DNA of 64,000 nucleotides from Rhizobium sp. SL86 (GCF_026672545.1 NZ_JAPPRJ010000002.1:248001-312000), one strand, 5' to 3'; numbered from the stretch's first letter, positions 34,601 through 44,533 are shown. Notes: generated by a model not told the origin, from the sequence alone. Numbers and translations: made by a program.

Positions 34601-36286
34601 ATGACAACGAGCCAGATCGCCGCGCTGACCGCCGCCCAGATCGCCCAGCTGTCAACCAGCCAGGTTGCCGCTTTGACCTCCGCACAGGCGGGTTCGCTTT
34701 CGGCCACCAGTTTTGCCGCCCTTTCCGATGAACAGATCGGTGCACTCTCCACCAAGGCGGTGGCCGGCCTGACATCAACCCAGATCAAGGCGCTGACGGC
34801 GGACCAGATTGACACGCTCTCGACGGCTCAGCTTGGCGCCCTCACGTCGACCCAGCTGGGAGCCCTCACGACCGCAAACATTCAGCAGTTTTCTGCCGAT
34901 TCGCTTGCCGCGCTCAGCCCGTCCGCTCTTGCCGGACTGCCAGCGTCCGTGTTCGGTTCGCTCAACCAAACGCAGCTTGCGGCGCTGACGACAGCCCAGG
35001 TCGCAGGCCTGACGACCGACCAGATGAGCGCCTTGCCGGCGGCGCAGGTTTCGGCACTGTCCACCAGCCAGGTTGCCGTCCTCTCAAGCTCGCAGATTGC
35101 CGCTCTGTCTGTCAGTGGCGTGGCAGGCTTCAGCCTCGAACAGGTCGCGGCCATCAAGACGGCGGCGGTGGCAGGTCTCACCACCGCCCAGGTCGGCGCG
35201 CTGGATGCGACGCAGGTGGATGCGATGACATCGGGGCAGCTTGCGTCGCTGACGTCGACACAACTCAGCGCACTGAGTTCCGACGCCTGGACGGCTCTCT
35301 CGACCGAAGACATCGCCGCTCTTTCCGCCAGCGCAATGGCCGGCGTACCCGCTGTGCAGATTGCCGCAATGACGGCCGAACAGCTCGCCGCACTTTCCAC
35401 CGCACAGGTTGCCGGTCTTGGCACGCTGCAGTTGGAAGGGTTGACGGCAAGCCAGGTGTCCTCTTTCACCACGGCGCAGATTGCCGCTCTGTCGACCGAT
35501 CAGATTTCGGCTCTGCATCCGACAGCGGTTGCCGCCTTGTCATCGACGCAGATTGCCGCCGTCAAGCCGGCGACCTTGTCGGCCATGACGACATCGCAGG
35601 TGGCAAATCTGTCGGCGGCTCAGGTCGATGCCTTCACGACGGACCAGATTGCCGCGCTGACAGAGGCCCAGATCGGCGCGCTGAGCACCGCGGCCATCGG
35701 GACCTTGTCGACCGATGACCTTGCAGCCATCAGCGCCAGCGCTATCGCGGGCCTGACCACGCAGCAGGTCGCGGGCCTGGATCACGAGCAGCTTGCCGCG
35801 CTGAAGCCGGAACAGGTGGCAAACTTCACCTATTATCAGGCGAAGGCGCTGACCTCTGGCCAGGTTGAGGCGCTCACCACGGATCAGATCAATGCCCTGA
35901 ACAGCCTGCAGGTCGCGGCGCTTGGTACGGACAAGCTGGCGGTGCTCTCCACGACCCAGATCGCCGCCCTTTCGTCCGGTGCGATCGCGGGCCTCACGAC
36001 GGCGGTTATCGGCCAACTGTCGCTGGCCCAGGTCGAGGCCTTTACGCCCGCGCAGGTCGCCGCCCTCTCGTCCGCGCAGGTTGCGGCGCTCGATGCCAGT
36101 GACCTCGCCACCTTCTCGGCAAGCGATATCGCGGCACTGTCCAGCAATGGCATTGCGGGTCTGAGCACCGCCAATCTGTCGAGCCTGAGCAGCACCCAGC
36201 TGCGTGCCATCACCTCTGAGCAATTGCAGATGATGAATGCCGACCAGATTGCAGCCATCGCGGCGGCTTATGAGGCCGCCGCCTGA
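31628..36286 (+). CDS. Giant octapeptide-repeat protein, function unknown
   Basis: A 1,552-residue protein almost wholly built from one octapeptide: hydrophobic-[ST]-[ST]-x-[Q or other]-[IVL]-x-[AGS], for example LTTSQIAA. After seven residues the array runs for 192 octads without a single insertion or deletion, then ends with IAAAYEAAA. A larger period of 17 octads (136 residues) is superimposed. There is no Cys, no signal peptide, no membrane helix and no RTX nonapeptide. The [ST]-x-x-Q spacing looks like a helix N-cap, so a solenoid of short helices is possible, as is a beta-solenoid. Upstream AAGAGA is a weak ribosome site. No secretion genes are adjacent. I do not recognise a characterised family. 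Confidence 0.85.
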   Translation: MTSIVGSLTAAQIRQLSPTTIASWTSEDIAALKTTQLKELSAAQVAAIQAENVSVMTTTQLAALSTKGTVGLTLDQIAAISADKFASLTNSQVAALTTAQLASLSTAQAEALTSAQIAGLNARQVAAFTSAGLATFSTSDVAAISTAAISGLSTTAFASLSSAQLAALKPAQIAALKATQLSALSATQLAGFSTTQVTSITSAQLAGLSTTSIAALSTDQVRAINVKAIPGMTTAQVAALSQEQLGALSASQVAAMTASQGSAITSDKITALSASTMTSLSTSALAGLSTAAIAALTTEQITSLSTKQVVALSTRQMAALSTTQLSAMATSQMRVLSAGQLGAVSAEAVAALGTAQIAALERTTVAGLKTAQIAALSTSQVEALTATQVGAFSATQLAAISADGLATFTTSEIASLNSASLSGLTTSQIAALTTSQIASLKTSQIPGLKADQVGALTTEQLQALTTAQVSVLSGTQVAALGSTKIEVLSEDQVSSLSTKAIVSLTVAQISALDSLQIDALVSSQIKVMSARQIEAIGTAGLATFTTGEIAAIGTSVLSSLSTDSVAAMSTEQVAALTSTQIAALRANQVSALSSLQVEVLSSQQLKALTASQVAAFSTEMIGLLTTSQVSGLTAAAVAGLTTAQLSAMTAETIASLSTTQIAGLTSKQTPQLSTDAVAQLSTSSVAALSTAAIAALSTSAFAALGVEQLSALTTSQIAALKTAQMAVLSTDQINAFSTEQVAALTATQVGALTVDQVASMSTGQIAALSAKGAAGLTTSQLSGLSEAQVESLSKTQIAAMSSTQLGALDGESLSLFTLEELAAITPAALAGMSTDQLSVLSAEQVEALTTAQVASLKSSQIASLAPSQIESMTATQVSSLGTAQVAALTTDSIAALSIDQIRALTTASIAAMTTSQIAALSADQLSSMTAAQLGALTSTQLGAMPSDSLDSLSTSDLTSLSVSAIAGLSTDTIAALSLDKIGSLTTAQVAGMTTSQIAALTAAQIAQLSTSQVAALTSAQAGSLSATSFAALSDEQIGALSTKAVAGLTSTQIKALTADQIDTLSTAQLGALTSTQLGALTTANIQQFSADSLAALSPSALAGLPASVFGSLNQTQLAALTTAQVAGLTTDQMSALPAAQVSALSTSQVAVLSSSQIAALSVSGVAGFSLEQVAAIKTAAVAGLTTAQVGALDATQVDAMTSGQLASLTSTQLSALSSDAWTALSTEDIAALSASAMAGVPAVQIAAMTAEQLAALSTAQVAGLGTLQLEGLTASQVSSFTTAQIAALSTDQISALHPTAVAALSSTQIAAVKPATLSAMTTSQVANLSAAQVDAFTTDQIAALTEAQIGALSTAAIGTLSTDDLAAISASAIAGLTTQQVAGLDHEQLAALKPEQVANFTYYQAKALTSGQVEALTTDQINALNSLQVAALGTDKLAVLSTTQIAALSSGAIAGLTTAVIGQLSLAQVEAFTPAQVAALSSAQVAALDASDLATFSASDIAALSSNGIAGLSTANLSSLSSTQLRAITSEQLQMMNADQIAAIAAAYEAAA
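31649..36256 (+). repeat. Tandem 24-bp/8-codon repeats, 192 copies, with 408-bp higher-order period
   Basis: Each unit is 24 bp and translates to one octapeptide. Codons differ freely between copies: Ser in LTTSQ-type units is AGT at 32897 onward, AGC in the next copy, and TCA or TCG elsewhere. The array is therefore conserved at protein level, not as recent DNA duplication. Octads lacking Gln at position 5 recur every 17 units, marked by units beginning at 32009, 32417, 32825, 33233 and so on to 36089 (steps of 408 bp). Confidence 0.9.
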
Positions 36287-36322
36287 TTGGATCGATTGAA
36301 AACTGTTGCAATGCACAGCGCG

Positions 36323-36336
36323 ACTGCAAGTGCAGT
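36323..36336. promoter_or_regulatory. Palindrome in the scoAB promoter region
   Basis: ACTGCA-AG-TGCAGT is a perfect inverted repeat, immediately followed by TTGACC (36336-36341), a possible -35 element. It lies about 110 bp before the CoA-transferase start. It may be an operator; no regulator gene sits next to it. Confidence 0.4.
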
Positions 36337-36444
36337 TGACCTTTGATCCGGCAGCCTATCAGTATGGTTCCCGTGCGATTTGCAGGCGGACAAAACGCCT
36401 GCGGGCGGGGGCCCTGGCTCCCGCGTTTGGATGGGAGCCAATGC

Positions 36445-37146
36445 ATGCAGAAAATCTATCCTACCGCGAAGGAAGCGCTGGACGGCCTTCTTTTCGACGG
36501 CATGTTGATCGCCGCGGGCGGCTTTGGTCTTTGTGGTATTCCGGAACTGCTGATCGCGGCCATCCGTGATGCCGGGACCAAGGAGCTGGTGATCGCGTCG
36601 AACAATGCCGGCGTCGACGACTTCGGCCTCGGCATTCTTCTGAAGACCCGCCAGATCAAGAAGATGATCTCGTCTTATGTGGGCGAGAATGCCGAGTTCA
36701 TGCGCCAGTATCTGTCTGGCGAGCTTGAGCTCGAGTTCAACCCGCAAGGGACCCTCGCCGAACGCATGCGCGCCGGCGGTGCCGGCATTCCCGGTTTCTA
36801 TACCCGCACGGGCGTCGGGACCGTGATTGCCGAAGGCAAGGAGCACAAGGACTTCAACGGCCAGACCTATATCCTCGAGCAGGGGATCTTTGCCGATCTT
36901 GCGATCGTCAAGGCGTGGAAGGCCGATACCTCCGGCAACCTCGTCTTCCGCAAGACCGCCCGCAACTTCAACCTGCCGGCCGCCACCTGCGGCAAGGTCT
37001 GCGTGGCCGAAGTGGAGGAGATCGTGCCAGTGGGCGCGCTTGATCCGGATCATATCCACCTGCCGGGTATCTACGTGCACCGCCTGGTACAGGGCGAACA
37101 TGAAAAGCGCATCGAGCAGCGCACCGTGCGCAAGAAGGAGGCTTGA
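36445..37146 (+). CDS. scoA: 3-oxoacid CoA-transferase subunit A
   Basis: A 233-residue class I CoA-transferase alpha subunit. It shows [17 protein letters not shown] near 25-41, [14 protein letters not shown] near 52-65 and [20 protein letters not shown] near 119-138. This is the pattern of SCOT (succinyl-CoA:3-ketoacid CoA-transferase), which activates acetoacetate using succinyl-CoA in ketone-body or polyhydroxybutyrate turnover. GGGAG (36433-36437) precedes ATG 36445. It forms a heterodimer with the subunit encoded 3 nt downstream. A beta-ketoadipate transferase (PcaI) is less likely, since no aromatic-degradation genes are near. Confidence 0.9.
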   Translation: MQKIYPTAKEALDGLLFDGMLIAAGGFGLCGIPELLIAAIRDAGTKELVIASNNAGVDDFGLGILLKTRQIKKMISSYVGENAEFMRQYLSGELELEFNPQGTLAERMRAGGAGIPGFYTRTGVGTVIAEGKEHKDFNGQTYILEQGIFADLAIVKAWKADTSGNLVFRKTARNFNLPAATCGKVCVAEVEEIVPVGALDPDHIHLPGIYVHRLVQGEHEKRIEQRTVRKKEA

Positions 37147-37149
37147 GCC

Positions 37150-37776
37150 ATGGGATGGGACCGCAACCAGATGGCCGCTCGCGCGGCCAAGGAACTGCAG
37201 GACGGCTGGTACGTCAATCTCGGCATCGGCATTCCGACGCTTGTCGCCAACTACATTCCCGAAGGCGTTGATGTGACGCTGCAGTCGGAAAACGGCATGC
37301 TGGGCATGGGGCCTTTCCCCTTCGAAGGGGAGGAGGATCCCGACCTTATCAATGCCGGCAAACAGACGATCACCGAACTGCCGCACACCGCCTATTTCGA
37401 CAGCGCGATGTCGTTTGGTATGATCCGCGGCGGCAAGATCAACATGGCGATCCTCGGCGCCATGGAAGTCTCCGAAAAGGGCGATCTCGCCAACTGGATG
37501 ATCCCCGGCAAGCTCGTCAAGGGCATGGGCGGCGCGATGGACCTCGTGGCTGGCGTTCGCCGTGTTGTCGTCGTGATGGACCATGCCAGCAAGACAGGCG
37601 AATCCAAGGTGCTGCATGAATGCACCCTGCCGCTGACCGGCAAGGCCGTGGTTCACCGAATTATCACCAATCTCGGTGTGCTGGATGTCGTCGAGGGCGG
37701 GTTGAAGATCGTCGAGCTTGCCGATGGCGTGAGCGAGGACGAACTGCGCGCCGCCACCCAGGCGACCATCGTCTGA
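37150..37776 (+). CDS. scoB: 3-oxoacid CoA-transferase subunit B
   Basis: A 208-residue class I CoA-transferase beta subunit. [25 protein letters not shown] holds the catalytic Glu (SENG motif near residues 47-50) that carries CoA as a glutamyl thioester. [18 protein letters not shown] near 22-39 forms the CoA site. AAGGAGG (37135-37141) lies 8 nt before ATG. It completes the enzyme with ScoA. A GC-rich hairpin follows the stop. Confidence 0.92.
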   Translation: MGWDRNQMAARAAKELQDGWYVNLGIGIPTLVANYIPEGVDVTLQSENGMLGMGPFPFEGEEDPDLINAGKQTITELPHTAYFDSAMSFGMIRGGKINMAILGAMEVSEKGDLANWMIPGKLVKGMGGAMDLVAGVRRVVVVMDHASKTGESKVLHECTLPLTGKAVVHRIITNLGVLDVVEGGLKIVELADGVSEDELRAATQATIV

Positions 37777-37786
37777 CCGACAGGAC

Positions 37787-37811
37787 GCGGGGCGCGCCGG
37801 CCGCGCCCCGC
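37787..37811 (+). terminator. Hairpin after scoAB
   Basis: GCGGGGCGCG with loop CCGGC and CGCGCCCCGC forms a perfect 10-bp stem 11 nt after the scoB stop. No T-run follows, so intrinsic termination may be partial. Confidence 0.55.
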
Positions 37812-37870
37812 TCCAATCCGTCATGCATGAGTTCCGGCTGACGGACTTTCGAGAAATCCGCTGTTGCCCC

Positions 37871-37906
37871 TTTTTCGTTTTGTCATAAAGTGAAGAAAAA
37901 CGAAGA
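37871..37906. promoter_or_regulatory. Probable GlpR operator upstream of glpR
   Basis: TTTTTCGTTTT (37871-37881) and AAAAACGAAGA (37896-37906) are inverted copies of a TTCGTTT-type motif. The same motif is repeated before glpD. The site lies 12-47 bp upstream of glpR, suggesting autoregulation. Confidence 0.6.
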
Positions 37907-37917
37907 TTGGGGAGACC

Positions 37918-38709
37918 ATGCTGCTTTCGACACGCCAATCCGAGATCATGGCGATTGCCAAGGAGCATGGTCGCGTCATGGTCGACGAGCTTGCGATACG
38001 CTTCGCCGTCACGCCGCAAACCATCCGCAAGGACCTGAACGACCTGTGCGATTCGCGCGCCCTGACGCGCATTCATGGCGGTGCGCTGTTTCCGACTGGC
38101 AATGAGAACGTCCAGTATGAGGCCCGTCGATCGATGGCGGCGGCGGAAAAACAGGCGATCGGTCTGGCGGCGGCCGATCTGATCCCGGACAACGCTTCGC
38201 TCTTCATCAATATCGGAACGACCACCGAGGCTGTCGGCGAGGCGCTGGCGGACCACAAAGGGTTGATGATCATCACCAACAACATCAATGTTGCCAATCG
38301 CTTGCGCGTATTCCCGTCCATCGAGGTGGTGATTGCGGGTGGTGTGGTGCGCGGGTCGGACGGCGGTATCGTCGGAGAGGCTGCAGTCGATTTCATCCGC
38401 CAGTTCAAGGTTGATTTCGCCGTCATCGGTGTGTCGGCGATCGATGAGGATGGCGCACTTCTGGATTTCGACTTTCGCGAGGTGAAGGTCGCGCAGGCCA
38501 TTATCGCCAATGCCCGTCATGTCATTCTGGTGTCCGATTCCTCGAAATTCGAGCGCACGGCACCCGTCAGGATCGGGCACCTCTCGCAGATCCATACCTT
38601 CATCACCGATCATTGCCCGTCCGCCAGCATCCGGTCCATCTGTCGCGAGCAGGATGTGAGGTTGTTCGAGACGGACAGCGCGCGCGGCAAAACGATCGAA
38701 ACCGAATAA
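37918..38709 (+). CDS. glpR: GlpR, DeoR-family repressor of glycerol genes
   Basis: A 263-residue DeoR-family regulator. The N-terminal winged helix (STRQSEIMAIAKEHGRVMVDELAIRFAVTPQTIRKDLNDL) spans about 4-43. The C-terminal phosphosugar-sensing domain includes INIGTTTEAVGEAL near 97-110 and SDSSKFERTAPVRIG near 205-219. Position directly before glpD and the glycerol ABC genes identifies GlpR; glycerol 3-phosphate is the expected inducer. TTCGTTT motifs lie before both glpR and glpD. Confidence 0.9.
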   Translation: MLLSTRQSEIMAIAKEHGRVMVDELAIRFAVTPQTIRKDLNDLCDSRALTRIHGGALFPTGNENVQYEARRSMAAAEKQAIGLAAADLIPDNASLFINIGTTTEAVGEALADHKGLMIITNNINVANRLRVFPSIEVVIAGGVVRGSDGGIVGEAAVDFIRQFKVDFAVIGVSAIDEDGALLDFDFREVKVAQAIIANARHVILVSDSSKFERTAPVRIGHLSQIHTFITDHCPSASIRSICREQDVRLFETDSARGKTIETE

Positions 38710-38711
38710 CA

Positions 38712-38740
38712 TTCGTTTGACATTCGTTTCATTTTCGTTT
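38712..38740. promoter_or_regulatory. Three phased TTCGTTT repeats, probable GlpR operator of glpD
   Basis: TTCGTTT occurs at 38712-38718, 38723-38729 and 38734-38740, with exact 11-bp spacing, so all copies lie on one face of the helix. The array is 57 bp before the glpD start, in the right place to block the operon promoter. Confidence 0.7.
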
Positions 38741-38796
38741 CTGATATCTACGGTTTCGCAATTGCACAAAATGCTGCGCTGCGAAAGGTGAGATGG

Positions 38797-40311
38797 ATGA
38801 CGAACGAACGCGTTTACGACCTGTTTGTGATTGGTGGCGGCATCAACGGCTGCGGTATCGCCCGTGATGCGGCGGGGCGCGGTTATTCGGTTGCCTTGGC
38901 GGAAATGAACGATTTCGCCTCCGGCACGTCTTCCGGCGCCACCAAGCTCATTCATGGTGGACTGCGTTATCTGGAGCACTACGAGTTCCGTCTGGTTCGC
39001 GAAGCGCTGATGGAGCGCGAGGTGCTGTGGGCAATGGCGCCGCATGTCATCTGGCCGCTGCGTTTCGTCCTGCCCTATCAGAAGGGTGGCATCCGACCGG
39101 CCTGGCTTATCCGTCTCGGTCTGTTCCTGTACGACCATCTGGGTGGCCGCAAGCTTCTGCCGCCAACCCGCACGCTCGATCTGCGTCGCGACGAAGCCGG
39201 CAAGTCGTTGAAGCCGATCTTCGGCCGCGCCTTCGAATATTCCGACGGCTGGGTGGATGATGCGCGCATGGTGGTGCTGAACGCGCGCGACGCCGCCATC
39301 CGCGGCGCAATGATCTATAGCCGCGCGAAGGTCGTCTCCGCCCGCCGTGAAAACGGCGTCTGGACGGTCACGATCCGCCACACGGAAACCGGCGATACGA
39401 CGGTTCTGAAGGCACGCATGCTGGTGAATGCCGCCGGCCCCTGGGTCGATCAGGTGCTGAATGGCGTGATGGGCCGCAACAATGCGCACAATGTGCGCCT
39501 GGTTCAGGGCTCGCACATTATCGTGCGCAAGAAGTTCGATCATTCGCGCGCCTATTTCTTCCAGAACCCGGACAACCGCATCTTCTTCGCCATTCCCTAT
39601 GAGGGCGAGTTTACCCTGATCGGCACCACGGATCGCGACTACAAGGCCGATCCGAAGGACGTGAAGATCAGCGACGAGGAGGTGAATTACCTCTGCAGCG
39701 CCGCAAGCGAATATTTTGCCGAACCGGTTCGTCCGAGCGATATCGTCTGGAGTTATTCGGCCGTGCGTCCGCTGTTCGATGACGGCGCGTCGAAGGCGCA
39801 GGAAGCGACGCGTGACTACGTTCTGAAGACCGAGGGGGAAGCCGGCGAGGCGCCGCTTCTCAATGTCTTCGGCGGCAAGCTGACCACCTATCGGCGTCTG
39901 GCGGAACATGCGCTGGAGAAGATCGGCGAAGCGATTGGCGTCAAGGGCGCGTCCTGGACGGCGGGCAGCAAGCTGCCGGGCGCGGATTTCGGTGTTGATG
40001 CCTACGAGATGCAGGTCAAGCGCCTGCGAACATTGTATCCGTTCCTGACGAAGATCCATGCCGAGCGGCTTGTCCGCTGTTATGGTACGGATGCGATCAA
40101 CCTGATTGGCCCGGCACAGTCCGAAGGAGATCTGGGACGCCATTTCGGCGGCTCGCTCTATGAGGCCGAAGTGCGCTGGCTGATCGACAAGGAATGGGCG
40201 GTGACGGCAGAGGATGTTCTCTGGCGCCGCACCAAACAGGGATTGTTCCTGACGGCCGCTGAGGCCGCGGGATTGGAGGACTACATGGCAGGAGCCCGTC
40301 GCGCCGCCTGA
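38797..40311 (+). CDS. glpD: Glycerol-3-phosphate dehydrogenase GlpD
   Basis: A 504-residue FAD-dependent, membrane-associated dehydrogenase that oxidises glycerol 3-phosphate to dihydroxyacetone phosphate and passes electrons to quinone. The FAD-binding motif FVIGGGINGCGIARDAAGRG is at about 9-28. SGTSSGATKLIHGGLRYLEHYEF and LLNVFGGKLTTYRRLAEHAL are GlpD signatures. ATG 38797 is favoured (AAAGG at 38784-38788, 8 nt away) over GTG 38788. It heads the glpD-STPQUV operon; no glycerol kinase gene lies in the window. Confidence 0.95.
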   Translation: MTNERVYDLFVIGGGINGCGIARDAAGRGYSVALAEMNDFASGTSSGATKLIHGGLRYLEHYEFRLVREALMEREVLWAMAPHVIWPLRFVLPYQKGGIRPAWLIRLGLFLYDHLGGRKLLPPTRTLDLRRDEAGKSLKPIFGRAFEYSDGWVDDARMVVLNARDAAIRGAMIYSRAKVVSARRENGVWTVTIRHTETGDTTVLKARMLVNAAGPWVDQVLNGVMGRNNAHNVRLVQGSHIIVRKKFDHSRAYFFQNPDNRIFFAIPYEGEFTLIGTTDRDYKADPKDVKISDEEVNYLCSAASEYFAEPVRPSDIVWSYSAVRPLFDDGASKAQEATRDYVLKTEGEAGEAPLLNVFGGKLTTYRRLAEHALEKIGEAIGVKGASWTAGSKLPGADFGVDAYEMQVKRLRTLYPFLTKIHAERLVRCYGTDAINLIGPAQSEGDLGRHFGGSLYEAEVRWLIDKEWAVTAEDVLWRRTKQGLFLTAAEAAGLEDYMAGARRAA

Positions 40312-40366
40312 GGAGGGGCAAAAACGGGCAGCCATTGAACCGAGGGTTGGGAGGCCCGAGGCGTCA

Positions 40367-41449
40367 ATGCTTGAAATGCGCAACGTGTCGAAACACGTCG
40401 GTCGTGACATCCATATTCACCCGACGAGCCTGACACTTCACCGTGGCACGCTGAATGTCCTGCTGGGGCCAACGCTGTCCGGCAAGACATCGCTGATGCG
40501 CCTGATGGCGGGGCTTGACCGCCCGACGGAAGGCCAGATCCTGTTCGACGGACAGGATGTGACGGGAATGCCGGTCCAGAAGCGCAATGTCGCAATGGTC
40601 TACCAGCAGTTCATCAATTATCCGGCGCTGACGGTCTATGAGAACATTGCCTCGCCGATGCGCACGGCCGGCAAGGATGCCGCCACCATCGACCGGGAAG
40701 TGCGCAAGGCTGCAGATCTCCTGCGACTGACACCCTATCTCGATCGCACGCCGCTCAATCTCTCCGGTGGCCAGCAGCAGCGCACGGCACTGGCGCGTGC
40801 CATCGTCAAGAATGCAAACCTGGTTCTGCTCGACGAACCGCTGGCCAATCTCGATTACAAATTGCGCGAGGAATTGCGCGAGGAACTGCCGAAGATCTTT
40901 TCCGCCTCCGGTGCCATCTTCGTCTACGCCACGACGGAACCGTCTGAAGCCCTGCTGCTTGGCGGCAATACGGCGACGCTCAGCGAAGGGCGGGTCACCC
41001 AGTTCGGCGAAACCATCAAGGTCTACCGGGATCCGATGGATTTCACGACGGCGAAAACCTTTGCCGATCCGCCGCTCAACAGCATTGAGTTGACGCGTGA
41101 GGGCGATCACTTCCTGCTGGGGGAAAAGCCGATCCTGCCCGTGCCGATGCATCTGACGGGCATTCCGTCCGGGCCTGTCCGGATCGCCTTTCAGCCGCAT
41201 CATTTGCACCTCCACGCCAAGCCCTCGAGCGAGCCCTTGTCTGCCCGCACGCAGATTTCCGAAATCGCCGGCTCCGAAAGCTTCATCCATCTGGAGTTTG
41301 CCGGACAGAAATGGGTTCTCCTGACCCATGGCATCCATGACATCGATGCCGATCAGACGATCGACGTGCATCTCGACACCCGCCATCTGATGGCATTCCA
41401 CCCGCGCACCGGCCAATCGCTCGCCGGCGCCGGCCATGAAGCGGCGTGA
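40367..41449 (+). CDS. glpS: Glycerol ABC transporter ATPase GlpS
   Basis: A 360-residue MalK-like ATPase. Walker A GPTLSGKTS is near 34-42, signature LSGGQQQR near 132-139, and Walker B LVLLDEPLANLD. The H-loop is degenerate: relatives read YVTHDQ-x-EA, this one reads YATTEPSEA, so the switch His is Thr. Two different ATPases, GlpS and GlpT, are expected for the glycerol transporter first described in Rhizobium leguminosarum; order and neighbours match. It pairs with GlpT, which has the complementary defect. Confidence 0.9.
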   Translation: MLEMRNVSKHVGRDIHIHPTSLTLHRGTLNVLLGPTLSGKTSLMRLMAGLDRPTEGQILFDGQDVTGMPVQKRNVAMVYQQFINYPALTVYENIASPMRTAGKDAATIDREVRKAADLLRLTPYLDRTPLNLSGGQQQRTALARAIVKNANLVLLDEPLANLDYKLREELREELPKIFSASGAIFVYATTEPSEALLLGGNTATLSEGRVTQFGETIKVYRDPMDFTTAKTFADPPLNSIELTREGDHFLLGEKPILPVPMHLTGIPSGPVRIAFQPHHLHLHAKPSSEPLSARTQISEIAGSESFIHLEFAGQKWVLLTHGIHDIDADQTIDVHLDTRHLMAFHPRTGQSLAGAGHEAA

Positions 41450-41459
41450 GGGGAAGACG

Positions 41460-42530
<1,071 letters not shown>

Positions 42531-42533
42531 GCC

Positions 42534-43406
<873 letters not shown>

Positions 43407-43416
43407 GGGGGCCGCA

Positions 43417-44229
43417 ATGACAAAGACCAAGCGCAGCTACGGTTTCCTGATCCCCACGCTCTACATCGTCTTCCTGATCCTGCCGATCTACTGGCTGGCG
43501 AATATGAGCTTCAAGACGAACACGGAAATTCTCGGCGCCTTCTCGCTCTGGCCACAAAACCCGACGCTGCAGAACTACCGGGTGATCTTCACCGATCCCG
43601 CCTGGTATGGCGGTTACATCAACTCGATCCTCTATGTGGTGCTGAACACGGTGATCTCGGTCACCGCGGCTTTGCCGGCGGCCTATGCCTTTTCCCGGTA
43701 TCGCTTCCTCGGCGACAAACATCTGTTCTTCTGGCTGCTGACGAACCGCATGGCGCCGCCCGCCGTCTTTGCGCTGCCCTTCTTCCAGCTCTATTCCGCC
43801 TTCGGCCTCATCGATACGCATATCGCGGTGGCTATTGCCCACTGCCTGTTCAACGTGCCGCTGGCAGTCTGGATTCTCGAAGGTTTCATGTCGGGTGTGC
43901 CGAAGGAGATCGACGAGACGGCTTATATTGACGGCTATTCCTTCCCGAAATTCTTCGTGAAGATTTTCATGCCGCTGATTGCGTCGGGCATCGGGGTCGC
44001 CGCCTTCTTCTGCTTCATGTTCTCGTGGGTGGAACTGCTGATTGCCCGCACGTTGACGACGACGGATGCCAAGCCGATTGCCGCGACGATGACGCGCACG
44101 GTGTCGGCCTCGGGCATGGACTGGGGCGTGCTGGCGGCGGCAGGCGTGCTGACCATCATTCCGGGCGCGCTCGTCATCTATTTCGTCCGCAACTACATCG
44201 CCAAGGGCTTTGCCCTCGGCCGCGTGTGA
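43417..44229 (+). CDS. glpQ: Glycerol ABC transporter permease GlpQ
   Basis: A 270-residue MalG-like permease. The EAA loop is IDETAYIDGYSFPKFFVKIFMPLI near 165-188 and the C-terminus NYIAKGFALGRV is typical. Despite the shared name it is unrelated to the glycerophosphodiesterase GlpQ of enteric bacteria. GAGGGGG precedes ATG 43417. It pairs with GlpP. Confidence 0.92.
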   Translation: MTKTKRSYGFLIPTLYIVFLILPIYWLANMSFKTNTEILGAFSLWPQNPTLQNYRVIFTDPAWYGGYINSILYVVLNTVISVTAALPAAYAFSRYRFLGDKHLFFWLLTNRMAPPAVFALPFFQLYSAFGLIDTHIAVAIAHCLFNVPLAVWILEGFMSGVPKEIDETAYIDGYSFPKFFVKIFMPLIASGIGVAAFFCFMFSWVELLIARTLTTTDAKPIAATMTRTVSASGMDWGVLAAAGVLTIIPGALVIYFVRNYIAKGFALGRV

Positions 44230-44241
44230 GAGGAGGTTCCG

Positions 44242-44523
44242 ATGGACTTTTCCTGGATGGCCTGGACGCTGCCGACGGCGCTCTTCTTCATCGTGATCTT
44301 CTGCCTGATCGCCGCCATGGGCGTTTGGGAATATGTACGGCCGGGCGGTAGCCCGAGGGTCGGCATCCTGCGCTTCGAGACGACGCGCGGCGACCGCCTG
44401 TTCATCTCGCTCCTGGGATCGGCCTTCATTCATCTTGCCTGGCTCGGCCTTGGAGGGCCGAATCTCTGGTGGGCTCTTGCCCTGTCCGTGGTCTACGCCA
44501 TCGGCGTATTCCGCTTCGTCTAG
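44242..44523 (+). CDS. glpU: Small membrane protein GlpU (DUF2160)
   Basis: A 93-residue protein with three predicted membrane segments: TALFFIVIFCLIAAMGVW, a middle segment around LFISLLGSAFIHLAWLGL, and a C-terminal WALALSVVYAIGVFRF. It corresponds to the small conserved protein of unknown role found inside rhizobial glycerol transporter operons. GAGAGGAGG before ATG 44242 is a strong ribosome site. It may be an accessory subunit of the transporter. Confidence 0.85.
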   Translation: MDFSWMAWTLPTALFFIVIFCLIAAMGVWEYVRPGGSPRVGILRFETTRGDRLFISLLGSAFIHLAWLGLGGPNLWWALALSVVYAIGVFRFV

Positions 44524-44533
44524 GGCCGGATTG

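Noticed and set aside
31649..36256. Possible CRISPR array, because of regular short repeats
   Set aside because: The 24-bp units are contiguous, degenerate at DNA level, lack unique spacers, and are one open frame with conserved protein pattern.
31628..36286. RTX or ice-nucleation protein identity for the octapeptide giant
   Set aside because: No GGxGxDxxx nonapeptides and no AGYGSTLT-type octads; the resemblance is only in having nested repeat periods.
37787..37811. Hairpin after scoB as a full intrinsic terminator
   Set aside because: The stem is strong but there is no T-run, so I list it only with moderate confidence.
36268..40410. A very long minus-strand open frame (about 1,380 codons) opposite scoAB, glpR and glpD
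   Set aside because: It is antisense to five clear genes with family motifs and ribosome sites; its product is Arg/His/Asp-rich with no domain, as expected for an antisense shadow in GC-rich coding DNA.
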